Below, one piece after another: positions 11,607 to 19,749 of a stretch of DNA of 64,000 nt. Below the pieces are notes generated by a model that was given only the letters and a program-made list of their open reading frames with translations, had not been told where the DNA came from and made no database searches. This DNA comes from Marinobacter pelagius (GTDB lineage Bacteria > Pseudomonadota > Gammaproteobacteria > Pseudomonadales > Oleiphilaceae). The position numbers and the translations under genes were made by a program. The stretch spans positions 372,001-436,000 of the forward strand of contig NZ_FOUR01000002.1 of assembly GCF_900114925.1 (NCBI RefSeq). Reading direction: 5' to 3'. Within the stretch, counting starts at the first letter, position 1. Each line of letters starts with the position of its first letter.

Positions 11607-11840
11607 TCAGGTGTGCGCGACGATGTAGTCGATCGCGTCCTGAACAGTGCCCAGCTTTTCGGCCTCTTCGTCAGGAATCTCGGTTTCGAATTCCTCTTCC
11701 AGGGCCATAACCAGCTCAACAGTGTCCAGTGAGTCAGCGCCAAGATCCTCTACAAAAGAAGATGTGTTCTGAACTTCGGACTCTTTAACGCCCAACTGTT
11801 CACAAACGATCTTCTTCACGCGCTCTTCAACTGTACTCAT
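11607..11840 (-). CDS. acpP: Acyl carrier protein
   Basis: A 77-residue acidic protein with the phosphopantetheine attachment site in [18 protein letters not shown] (Ser in DSL). The canonical N-terminus [12 protein letters not shown] fixes the start at 11840; the frame is open upstream to 11909 but that part does not match the family. ACP carries growing acyl chains for FabD, FabG and FabF encoded around it. It is flanked by a 135-base gap upstream and a strong terminator downstream, consistent with a separate, abundant transcript. Confidence 0.98.
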   Translation of the reverse strand: MSTVEERVKKIVCEQLGVKESEVQNTSSFVEDLGADSLDTVELVMALEEEFETEIPDEEAEKLGTVQDAIDYIVAHT

Positions 11841-11975
11841 AATGTCCTCACTTTGTGTGTCAACCAAGCAACTCAAGTGCTGCCAGTTTAGATTAAACCC
11901 TACCTGCAAACAAGCAGGGACTCAGTCAAACATGTTGCGCGACAAGGAGTTGCGCAGAAGCCCCGGATTCGGGGC

Positions 11976-12719
11976 TTATCCCATGTACATTCCGCCGTTT
12001 ACGTGAATGGTCTCTCCCGTCACGTAAGCGGCTGCATCCGACGCCAGGAAAGCCACCACTGCGGCCACTTCCTCCGGCTCACCCAGACGACCGGCGGGTA
12101 TGATTTCCAGCATAGCCTCGCGCTGCTTGTCGTCCAGTTTTTTGGTCATATCCGTGTCGATAAAGCCCGGCGCCACACAGTTGGCGGTAATGCCCCGGTT
12201 CGACATTTCCTTGGCCAGACTACGGGTAAAGCCTTCAACACCGGCCTTGGCAGCGCAGTAGTTGCCCTGCCCCGGATTGCCCATACCGGCAACCACGGAA
12301 CTGATGTTGATGATACGTCCCCACTTGGCCTTGGCCATGCCACGCAGAACCGCCTTGCTGGTGCGATACACGCTGGACAGATTGGTCTCCAGGACCGATG
12401 TCCAGTCGTCTTCTTTCAGACGCATCAGCAGGTTGTCCCGGGTAATACCGGCATTATTGACCAGAATCTGGGGCGCACCGGATTTTTCCGTCAGCGCCTT
12501 GAGGCCAGACTCTATACTTTCCGGGTCCGATACATCCATGACGATGCCGTAACCTTTCAGGCCGGCATCCGCAAACGCCTTCGAAATCGACTCGGCGCCC
12601 GCTTCACTGGTGGCGGTACCGACAACTTCAGCACCCTGCTGCGCGAGCGCCTGGGCAATGGCCTTGCCAATGCCACGGGTTGCGCCGGTCACCAGTGCAA
12701 CTTTACCTTCCAAAGACAT
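11976..12719 (-). CDS. fabG: 3-oxoacyl-ACP reductase
   Basis: A 247-residue short-chain dehydrogenase reducing beta-ketoacyl-ACP with NADPH. The nucleotide-binding GATRGIGKAIA is near residue 12, the catalytic Ser is in INISSVVAGMGN, and Tyr/Lys lie in NYCAAKAG (YxxxK). The length and the C-terminal GETIHVNGGMYMG are typical. It follows fabD by 15 bases and precedes acpP, the classic order. Confidence 0.98.
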   Translation of the reverse strand: MSLEGKVALVTGATRGIGKAIAQALAQQGAEVVGTATSEAGAESISKAFADAGLKGYGIVMDVSDPESIESGLKALTEKSGAPQILVNNAGITRDNLLMRLKEDDWTSVLETNLSSVYRTSKAVLRGMAKAKWGRIINISSVVAGMGNPGQGNYCAAKAGVEGFTRSLAKEMSNRGITANCVAPGFIDTDMTKKLDDKQREAMLEIIPAGRLGEPEEVAAVVAFLASDAAAYVTGETIHVNGGMYMG

Positions 12720-12734
12720 GAAAGACTCCTTTCG

Positions 12735-13673
12735 TCAGGATTGGCCGAAAGCTTCCAGAGCCTTCGCCAGTGAATCCGGATCTTCAATTCCGTAAACCGG
12801 GAGGCTACGGTCAATTCGCTTGATCAGCCCTGCCAGTACCTTGCCGGTGCCGCACTCAACCGCCATCTCGACGCCTTCAGAGACCAGCTTGCGCACGGAA
12901 TCGGTCCACAGTACCGGTGAATAAAGCTGTTTGAGGAGGTTGGCCTTGAGTTTGTCAGCATCGGTTTCAGCCGACGCGTGAACATTCTGGACCACCGGAA
13001 TGACAGCATCGTTAAAGCGCACATCGTTGAGCGCCTCGGCCAACTCTTCGGCGGCACCCTTCATCAATGCGCAGTGAGAAGGAACGCTGACCGGCAGCGG
13101 CATGGCCTTACGGGCGCCCTGCTCTTTACAGACCTCAATGGCACGGTCAACGGCCGCAGCCGAACCCGCGATGACGACCTGGCCGGGTGCGTTGAAGTTT
13201 ACGGCAGAAACCACGTCGCCCTGCGCCGCGCTCTCGCACGCAGCTACCACGTCGGCGTCATCCAGACCGAGGATTGCAGCCATCTTACCTTCGCCGGCAG
13301 GAACCGCCTGCTGCATCAGTTCGCCACGAAGGCGGACCAGCTTGACGGCCTCAACGAAATCCAGGCTCTCGGCAGCCACCAGAGCGCTGTACTCACCCAG
13401 GCTGTGGCCGGCAACAAAGCTCGGCGCACGACCACCGGCAACAAACCACTGGCGCCAGAGGGCAACACTGGCGGTCAGCAGCGCAGGCTGGGTAACCATG
13501 GTCTGATTGAGCTCCTCGGCCGGTCCTTTCTGGCAAAGATGCCAGAGATCGTAACCAAGCACGTTGGAAGCTTCAGCGAATGTTTTGTTGATGATAGGCC
13601 AGGCTTCGGCAGCGTCACTGAGCATGCCGACCGACTGGGACCCTTGTCCGGGAAAAATAAAGGCTGATTTCAT
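12735..13673 (-). CDS. fabD: Malonyl-CoA-ACP transacylase
   Basis: About 312 residues, charging ACP with malonate. FIFPGQGSQSVG at the N-terminus and the nucleophile motif GHSLGEYSALVAA identify it. The start is placed at the ATG giving MKSAFIFPGQG, which matches the family. A longer frame to 13718 adds 15 residues with no counterpart. No strong ribosome site is seen for either start. It is followed closely by fabG. Confidence 0.96.
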   Translation of the reverse strand: MKSAFIFPGQGSQSVGMLSDAAEAWPIINKTFAEASNVLGYDLWHLCQKGPAEELNQTMVTQPALLTASVALWRQWFVAGGRAPSFVAGHSLGEYSALVAAESLDFVEAVKLVRLRGELMQQAVPAGEGKMAAILGLDDADVVAACESAAQGDVVSAVNFNAPGQVVIAGSAAAVDRAIEVCKEQGARKAMPLPVSVPSHCALMKGAAEELAEALNDVRFNDAVIPVVQNVHASAETDADKLKANLLKQLYSPVLWTDSVRKLVSEGVEMAVECGTGKVLAGLIKRIDRSLPVYGIEDPDSLAKALEAFGQS

Positions 13674-13783
13674 AGGGCGAATCTTATCGTCATTGAAGGG
13701 TTTCGGGAGATTAGCCAATAGTACAAGTTAGGCCAATTATCCGCGAATGCACGGCAGATCAGGGACAGACTTTAGTCTCAGGC

Positions 13784-14785
13784 TCAGAGCATGAGATCGT
13801 CCAGCCTTTCATTGATGCGGCGGGGGACTTCCAGTTGCACCTCCCGGACCGCCTGGCGAATAGCAGCCAGCATGGCGCGCTCGTTGGCATTGCCATGACT
13901 CTTGATAACCACGCCCTGAAGCCCGAGCAGACTGGCACCGTTGTGCCGGGACGGATCCATCAACTGCAGGAGTCGGCCGATGATCGGCCTGGCCAACAGA
14001 CCCACAAAACGCCCGTACAGCGAACGGGTAAAGGCCTGTTCCATCAATTCAATCAGCAGACCCACCACACCCTCACCGGTTTTCAGGGCAATGTTACCGA
14101 CAAAACCATCGCACACCACCACATCGGCGACATCCCGGAACAGGTCACTGCCTTCCACGTAGCCGATGTAATTGATGGTCTCGCACTGGGCCAGCATGTG
14201 GGAGGCAAGGCGCACCTGTTCGTTGCCCTTGATCTCTTCCTCCCCGACATTTAGCAGGGCGACCCTCGGCTCGGTCTGACTGCAGATGGCCGAGGCCATC
14301 AGCGAACCCATCAGGGCATACTGGTACAGATTCTCGGCAGTGGAATCGACATTGGCACCAAGATCCAGGACATGGCACTTGCCGCGGAGGGAGGGAATCA
14401 GTTTGGCAATGGCCGGGCGCTCGATACCCGGGTACATCCGGATGATGGAACGGCCGAAGGCCATCAGTGCACCGGTATTGCCGGCGCTGACGCAGCCCTG
14501 GGCCTCACCATCGCGGACCAGGCCAAGGGCAACAGCCATGGAGGAATTCTTCTTGTGGCGCAGGGCATGAGACGGGCGCTCATTCATCCGGACCACATCG
14601 GCCGCTTCGACCACCCGGATCCGGGCATGCCCCTCACGCAACAAAGCCTCGAGCTCACTCCGGATACCGACCAGAATGATGCTCAAGGCTTCGTTTTCAC
14701 GCACTGCCAACAGTGCCGCGGACACCACCACTTCGGGTCCGCGGTCACCGCTCATAGCGTCTATTGCGATGGTAACCGGGGTCAC
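13784..14785 (-). CDS. plsX: Phosphate acyltransferase
   Basis: About 333 residues. PlsX converts acyl-ACP to acyl-phosphate, the first step of phospholipid synthesis by the PlsX/PlsY route. The conserved start TIAIDAMSGDRGPEVVV and the internal SAGNTGALMAF and LDLGANVDSTAENL are diagnostic. A GTG at 14785 with GGAAGAG six bases before it is preferred. A TTG at 14824 is open but has no ribosome site and would begin five bases after the rpmF stop. It lies between rpmF and fabD, the standard order. Confidence 0.95.
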   Translation of the reverse strand: MTPVTIAIDAMSGDRGPEVVVSAALLAVRENEALSIILVGIRSELEALLREGHARIRVVEAADVVRMNERPSHALRHKKNSSMAVALGLVRDGEAQGCVSAGNTGALMAFGRSIIRMYPGIERPAIAKLIPSLRGKCHVLDLGANVDSTAENLYQYALMGSLMASAICSQTEPRVALLNVGEEEIKGNEQVRLASHMLAQCETINYIGYVEGSDLFRDVADVVVCDGFVGNIALKTGEGVVGLLIELMEQAFTRSLYGRFVGLLARPIIGRLLQLMDPSRHNGASLLGLQGVVIKSHGNANERAMLAAIRQAVREVQLEVPRRINERLDDLML

Positions 14786-14829
14786 GGCTCTTCCATCCGA
14801 CACTTGGGCGGTGACTGGTCGCAACGAGA

Positions 14830-15009
14830 TTACTCGTCGCGCGCTTCGATTACCTGCTTACCACGGTAAAAGCCGTCCGGAGATACGTGGTGACGACGAT
14901 GAACTTCACCAGTGGTTGCATCGGTGGACAGAGCAGCAGTGCTCAGAGCGTCGTGAGAACGGCGCATGCCACGCTTGGAACGGGTCTTACGGTTTTGCTG
15001 TACAGCCAT
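14830..15009 (-). CDS. rpmF: 50S ribosomal protein L32
   Basis: A 59-residue basic protein beginning [19 protein letters not shown] and ending in KQVIEARDE, an unmistakable L32. It is read directly from the minus strand, ATG at 15009 and TAA at 14830, with a CAGGAG ribosome site. It is the usual link between yceD and plsX, coupling ribosome and membrane lipid synthesis. Confidence 0.98.
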   Translation of the reverse strand: MAVQQNRKTRSKRGMRRSHDALSTAALSTDATTGEVHRRHHVSPDGFYRGKQVIEARDE

Positions 15010-15090
15010 GATTATGCTCCTGACCTGTTAACGTAAAAATAACGTGTGTTCATTGTAACGCGCCGACTCCCGATCGGAGGCTGCGCCCGG

Positions 15091-15645
15091 TTAATGCTTC
15101 GTCTTCTTGAGATCCGCCAGCACACTGAACGGATTCTCTTTGCCCGACTTTGCCGGCTCGGCCGGAGTACCATCGGGCTCGAGGGCTTCCAGATCTTCCC
15201 GGGCCGGACATTCATTCCGATCGTGAAGCGGGAACGGCGGCAGCACCAGCAACAGCTCATCCTCTACCATCGCCCAGAGATCCGCACTGAAATCATCGGT
15301 CAGGAACGGCTCCAGCTCCCGTGGCAGCTGTTGCGCCTGTTCGTCACTGGTTACCAGCCCCAGTACAAACCGGGAATTCAGCGTAGTGGCCATTGGCCCC
15401 ATACACCGCTGACACTCCAGATCAACTGGTGCCTCCAGTTCACCCGAGACGATGCGGCGGCGCTCCCTGTCCATGGAAAATGACAGCCTGACGCGGCACA
15501 CAGCACCCTCATCAAACCCCAGAACCGCTTCCCTGAAACGAGCCAAGGCACTGAGAGGAATCACTCCCTCCAGCACGGTGTTCTGCTCCGCCAACCGATA
15601 GGGGTCAACGGATTTGGGCAACTCGGCGTTTGACGCTTTTGACAT
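15091..15645 (-). CDS. yceD: YceD family protein (DUF177), large-ribosomal-subunit accumulation factor
   Basis: A 184-residue acidic protein with the family Cys motif LECQRCMGPM near residue 78 and a C-terminal acidic, Lys-ended tail. YceD is always found upstream of rpmF and is implicated in 23S rRNA or large-subunit accumulation. The molecular role is poorly defined. It starts 108 bases from the divergent maf gene, so the gap contains promoters for both directions. Confidence 0.93.
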   Translation of the reverse strand: MSKASNAELPKSVDPYRLAEQNTVLEGVIPLSALARFREAVLGFDEGAVCRVRLSFSMDRERRRIVSGELEAPVDLECQRCMGPMATTLNSRFVLGLVTSDEQAQQLPRELEPFLTDDFSADLWAMVEDELLLVLPPFPLHDRNECPAREDLEALEPDGTPAEPAKSGKENPFSVLADLKKTKH

Positions 15646-15753
15646 AGGCGCGCAATTTTAGGGGCGAGACCCGCCGCTGTCAAAGACTTCGTTGCCATTT
15701 CGCCACGGGTTACCATGGGGATACGGGTATTTAACGACAAAAGGACCTCGGTA

Positions 15754-16347
15754 ATGACCAAACCCCTGCTACTGGCCTCATCCTCGCCCTACCGCAAGGC
15801 CTTGCTGGAACGCCTGGCGCTGCCATTTACCACTGCCAGCCCGGACATCGACGAAACACCCATGCCCGGCGAGACTGCGGATGATCTTGCCCGACGACTG
15901 GCGGAGAGCAAGGCCCGGGCCCTGGCCGCAAAACATCCCGGCCACTGGATCATCGGTTCCGACCAGGTCGCCTGCCTGCCGGACGGCACACTGCTCCACA
16001 AGCCCGGCAATCACAGCCAGGCAGTTCACCAGCTACGCCAGAGCAGCGGACACAGAGTGGTTTTCCTGACCGGCCTGTGCCTGCTCGATGCGGACAGCGG
16101 CGACTGCCAGGTTATCTGCGAGCCTTTTACCGCCCACTTCCGGCCCCTGTCCAGCGAGGAAATCGAGAGCTACCTGCAACGGGAGCAGCCCTACGACTGC
16201 GCCGGCAGCTTCAAGATGGAAGGCCTGGGCATCACGCTGTTCGATCGGCTGGAGGGGCGTGACCCCAACAGCCTCGTCGGATTACCCCTGATCGCCCTCA
16301 ACGGGATGCTCCGGAACTGGGGATGCAACCCGCTGCTTGAGGGCTAA
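15754..16347 (+). CDS. maf: Maf-like nucleoside triphosphate pyrophosphatase (YceF type)
   Basis: A 197-residue protein beginning MTKPLLLASSSPYRKALLERL, the Maf signature. It hydrolyses modified nucleotides such as 7-methyl-GTP. Conserved IIGSDQVACLPDG and CAGSFKMEGLGI segments follow. The start is set at the ATG at 15754, which has AAAGGA upstream; a frame extension to 15715 lacks homology. The gene is divergent from yceD and converges with sppA, leaving only seven bases between stops. Confidence 0.94.
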   Translation: MTKPLLLASSSPYRKALLERLALPFTTASPDIDETPMPGETADDLARRLAESKARALAAKHPGHWIIGSDQVACLPDGTLLHKPGNHSQAVHQLRQSSGHRVVFLTGLCLLDADSGDCQVICEPFTAHFRPLSSEEIESYLQREQPYDCAGSFKMEGLGITLFDRLEGRDPNSLVGLPLIALNGMLRNWGCNPLLEG

Positions 16348-16354
16348 CCAGCCC

Positions 16355-17395
16355 TCAGCGCAACTCCAGGCGGGATTCGAGCAGCTGGCCGGCAAAGCCC
16401 TCGCCAAAGGCGACGCCCAGTTGATCCACAAAATCCTGGAGCGGGGATTTCCGGTGGCTGTAATCCACCAGCTTCTCCGCACCCACAACTTCCCGGGCGA
16501 CAGAGGAGGTGCTGCCCAGGCCGTCGATCAGCCCCAACTCCAGCGCCTGTTCACCGCTCCAGACCAGACCACTGAACAGCCGTTCATCGTCGGCAAGGCG
16601 ATCACCCCGACCTCGCTTTACCGCCTCGATGAACTGGCGATGGGTATTCTCCAGCACCGAGCTCCAGAACTGGACTTCCTCCTCATTCTCTGGCGAGAAA
16701 GGATCCAGGAAGGCCTTGTTGTCGCCGGCGGTATACAACCGGCGCTCCACGCCCACCTTGTCCATGACCTCGGTAAAGCCAAAGCCTCCGGCGATCACAC
16801 CGATGGAGCCCACCAGGCTGGCCCGGTTGGCGTAGATTTCATCCGCGGCCGCGGCAATGTAATAAGCGCCAGAAGCACCGATGTCGGAAATGACCGCGTA
16901 GACTTTCTTGTCCGGATACTCTTCCCGGAGGCGTTTGATCTCGTCGTATACGTAACCGGACTGGACCGGGCTTCCACCGCCGCTGTTGATTCGCAGCAAC
17001 ACGGCTTTGGACGACTCGGCCTCGAATGCTGAACGGAGCGAACCGACAATATTATCGGCACTGGCCAGCTCGTCCGCGGCGATGGTGCCATTGACCTCGA
17101 TCACCGCCGTGTGAACTCCGGTCCCGGCATCGAGGCTCTCCCCGAACGGAAACCGGATCAGGAACAAAAGCGCAAACAGATAGCCGAAGGTCAGGAACTT
17201 GAAGAAGATCCCCCAACGGCGACTGCGGCGCTGTTCCGCCTGGAGCGACATGACCAGCTTCTCGATCAGCTTCCAGTCGCGATTACTCTCCGGCGGCATC
17301 TCCGGCCCTTTCCTGCCCAGCCACGAACGGCCAGAAGACTTTCTGGCCGGCTCATCACCCCATTCCGGCGACTTGTCAGAATCCCACTCACTCAT
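16355..17395 (-). CDS. sppA: Signal peptide peptidase, S49 family
   Basis: A 346-residue inner-membrane protease of the short SppA/SohB type. The N-terminal ~60 residues are cytosolic and charged, a membrane helix lies at about 64-84 (FFKFLTFGYLFALLFLIRF), and the periplasmic Ser-Lys domain follows. The nucleophile serine lies in DIGASGAYYIAAAADEIY, and RASLVGSIGVIAGGFGF follows. It degrades cleaved signal peptides in the membrane. It is co-directional with the HAD phosphatase and rluC. Confidence 0.92.
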   Translation of the reverse strand: MSEWDSDKSPEWGDEPARKSSGRSWLGRKGPEMPPESNRDWKLIEKLVMSLQAEQRRSRRWGIFFKFLTFGYLFALLFLIRFPFGESLDAGTGVHTAVIEVNGTIAADELASADNIVGSLRSAFEAESSKAVLLRINSGGGSPVQSGYVYDEIKRLREEYPDKKVYAVISDIGASGAYYIAAAADEIYANRASLVGSIGVIAGGFGFTEVMDKVGVERRLYTAGDNKAFLDPFSPENEEEVQFWSSVLENTHRQFIEAVKRGRGDRLADDERLFSGLVWSGEQALELGLIDGLGSTSSVAREVVGAEKLVDYSHRKSPLQDFVDQLGVAFGEGFAGQLLESRLELR

Positions 17396-17434
17396 GCATA
17401 CATCCTGTCAGCAACTGCATTGGCACTACCGGGC

Positions 17435-18082
17435 TCAGAGTCCCAGAATGCGACGAAGATCCGGCACTGATTCAACGATGGCATGGGGGTCGTATTCCCC
17501 CAGCACGTCCCGCTTGTGCACCCCCCACTCGACACCGATCGAGGGCATACCGATACGGCGAGCCATCTCAAGATCATAGCGGGTATCGCCAATCATCACC
17601 GCCTCGGACGGCTCAATCCGATAAAATTCCAGAATTTCCTTCAACATGGCAGGATCCGGCTTGGAGCGGGTCTCATCGGCGCACCGGGTAATGTCGAAGT
17701 GCTCACCCAGACCACTGGTGACCAGCGCGCTTTCAAGCCCCCGGCGACTCTTGCCGGTGGCGACCGAGCAGCTACGCCCGAACTCCCGCAGGTCCGCAAC
17801 CAACTCGGCCATGCCTTCAAATACATTCTGGGGCGTGGTCACCTTGCTGAAAAAATAGCGGGCGTACCCCTCACGGATCGTGCTCATCTCATCCCGGGAG
17901 ATGCCCGGGTACAGTTTCTCCAGCGCTTCAACCATGCCCAGACCGATAATATCCCGGTAGGCCTCGCGTTCCAGCTCCGGATAGCCCAGCTCGGTGGCCG
18001 CCTGGTGCAGACTGTCGGCGATGTGGTCAACGGAATCCACCAGGGTGCCGTCCCAGTCAAATATCACTACTTTTACTTTCAT
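17435..18082 (-). CDS. HAD-family hydrolase, phosphoglycolate phosphatase-like
   Basis: A 215-residue haloacid dehalogenase-type phosphatase with the nucleophile motif FDWDGTLVDSVDHI at residues 8-21, a helical cap, GKSRRGLESAL and the late acidic motif MIGDTRYDLEMARRIG. Related genes between rluC and sppA are commonly annotated as gph-like or YqaB-like phosphatases. The substrate is not certain. It overlaps the rluC stop by four bases, indicating translational coupling. Confidence 0.9.
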   Translation of the reverse strand: MKVKVVIFDWDGTLVDSVDHIADSLHQAATELGYPELEREAYRDIIGLGMVEALEKLYPGISRDEMSTIREGYARYFFSKVTTPQNVFEGMAELVADLREFGRSCSVATGKSRRGLESALVTSGLGEHFDITRCADETRSKPDPAMLKEILEFYRIEPSEAVMIGDTRYDLEMARRIGMPSIGVEWGVHKRDVLGEYDPHAIVESVPDLRRILGL

Positions 18083-19152
18083 TTCTCTGATCCTGTCTTG
18101 CGGGCCCCGAGGGTCCGGAGCACGCGTTCAAAAGCTTCATCGTAGGGCGCTTCAAGCCGCATCGGCTCATCACTGCCCGGCAGCCGGAATTCCAGGGCCC
18201 TGGCATGAAGCATCAGCCGCTGCCCGCCAATGGAACGGAAGGCTTTCATACTCACTTCATCCATATACTTGTCATCGCCCGCGATCGGATGACCCGCCCA
18301 GGCACTGTGCACCCGGATCTGGTGGGTCCGGCCGGTCACCGGCGAGGCCTCAACCAGGGTGTAGCCCTGGAACCGCTCCAGGCACCAGAACGTGGTCAGC
18401 GACTCCTTGCCCGCCTTGTCGACCCGAACCCGGCGCTCCCCGTTGGGCATCTCGTATCGCAGCAGGGGTTCGTTTACCCGACCCACGCCTTCCGGCCAGC
18501 TTCCGGCAACCAGGGCGTGGTAGAACTTGCGCACCCGCTTCTGGCGCAACTCGTCCTGCAGGTAACGTAGCGCCGAGCGCTTCTTGGCAATCATCACCAG
18601 ACCGGAGGTATCGCGATCCAGCCGATGCACCAGCTCCAGAAAACGACTGTCGGGCCGTGCCGACCGGAGCACCTCGATAAGGCCAAAACTCAGCCCGCTT
18701 CCGCCATGAACCGCAATACCGGAGGGCTTGTTCACCACGAGCATCTGCTCGTTCTCGAAAATGACCGCCGCTTCCATGACACCCTGCACCCGGCTGCCGG
18801 GCTTCACCTGTTCCGGCTTCTCCTTGCGCACAATCGGCGGGATACGGACGGTATCACCGGCCCGCAGCCGGGTATCCGGTTTGACCCGGCCCTTGTTCAC
18901 CCGGACTTCGCCCTTGCGAACGATGCGGTAAATGATACTCCTCGGTACGCCCCGCAACCGGGACATCAGGAAATTATCCACCCTTTGGTCGTCGTTATCC
19001 TCATCGACCGTAACCCACTGGACCCCCTGACGCACTTCCTGCCCAACCCCGGAAGGCTGCGTGCCGGCACCTTCTTTATTATTCCCGGCAGTTGGCGCCG
19101 GTGGTCGCTGACGGGATCGGGCGTGTTTTTTCGCAACAGGCTTGCGTGACAT
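18079..19152 (-). CDS. rluC: 23S rRNA pseudouridine(955/2504/2580) synthase
   Basis: A 357-residue RluA-family pseudouridine synthase. A basic, low-complexity N-terminal tail (about 45 residues) precedes an S4 RNA-binding domain (DDQRVDNFLMSRLRGVPRS). The catalytic domain has the aspartate motif HRLDRDTSGLVMIAKKRSA. Location back-to-back with rne is the classic rluC arrangement. The 5' end lies about 30 bases from the rne promoter, so the two genes share one control region. Confidence 0.95.
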   Translation of the reverse strand: MSRKPVAKKHARSRQRPPAPTAGNNKEGAGTQPSGVGQEVRQGVQWVTVDEDNDDQRVDNFLMSRLRGVPRSIIYRIVRKGEVRVNKGRVKPDTRLRAGDTVRIPPIVRKEKPEQVKPGSRVQGVMEAAVIFENEQMLVVNKPSGIAVHGGSGLSFGLIEVLRSARPDSRFLELVHRLDRDTSGLVMIAKKRSALRYLQDELRQKRVRKFYHALVAGSWPEGVGRVNEPLLRYEMPNGERRVRVDKAGKESLTTFWCLERFQGYTLVEASPVTGRTHQIRVHSAWAGHPIAGDDKYMDEVSMKAFRSIGGQRLMLHARALEFRLPGSDEPMRLEAPYDEAFERVLRTLGARKTGSEK

Positions 19153-19183
19153 GGAGTTCCTTGCGGACGACGCGTTTTGAGGA

Positions 19184-19212
19184 TTGAACAGCTGCTGTAA
19201 TACTGTTATATT
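19184..19212 (+). promoter_or_regulatory. Sigma-70 promoter of rne
   Basis: TTGAAC (19184-19189), a 17-base spacer and TATATT (19207-19212) form a near-consensus promoter directed toward rne. Transcription would begin near 19219, leaving a leader of about 530 bases. Confidence 0.75.
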
Positions 19213-19749
19213 CCGGCGTGCTCTGCCGTTTGTCTACGGCCTGGCCTACTCGAGCCAGAAGCCGGAGCGGCAGAAGTATACCGACACTATCAGAGAGTTT
19301 GAACGCCGGTGCCCGATCAGATACCGGGAACGGCGCAGGAAATGCTTCCGGAATACGCTTCCGCAGACCGATGAAAGGCTGGCAGGAACCTCCGGGAGAA
19401 CAGGAACCGTGCGGAAAACCGACGGGCGACATCGCGAAGAATCATTGCCACGCAAGGCCGGGCCGTCCAGCTTACCAATACGACGTGAGACCCAGGCACT
19501 TGTGTGAACCTGAAAACGGATAACATGCGTCAACAGACATTCACCCTATACGACCCCTCCCTGCCAACAGGCAGAAGGACCGTCGGCGGTGGTACTGAAC
19601 CAACGGAATCACGCCCCACAAGGGTCTGATTCGGTCTGGGCCGCCGGCTGCCTTAGTTGTAACAGGCTCGCGGCACGCACGTTTCGCTTCGCTGATGCGA
19701 ATCCCCCCGGTTTTCTGTCAAAATCAAACGACAGGAACCCTTTCTTTCC
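19213..19749 (+). promoter_or_regulatory. Long 5' leader of rne, candidate autoregulatory RNA
   Basis: About 530 transcribed bases without a credible gene separate the promoter from the rne ATG. In gammaproteobacteria the long rne 5' UTR folds into hairpins that RNase E itself cleaves, holding enzyme levels constant. Here several inverted segments are visible, for example GTCGGCGGT near 19580 facing GGCCGCCGGC near 19644, and the stretch upstream of the ATG is AU-rich. The specific hairpin match to the enterobacterial element was not verified. Confidence 0.6.

Noticed and set aside
19184..19523. Open frames of about 100 codons in the rne leader on both strands
   Set aside because: They overlap each other and the promoter, have no ribosome site and have compositions unlike the neighbouring genes. 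The leader explanation fits better.
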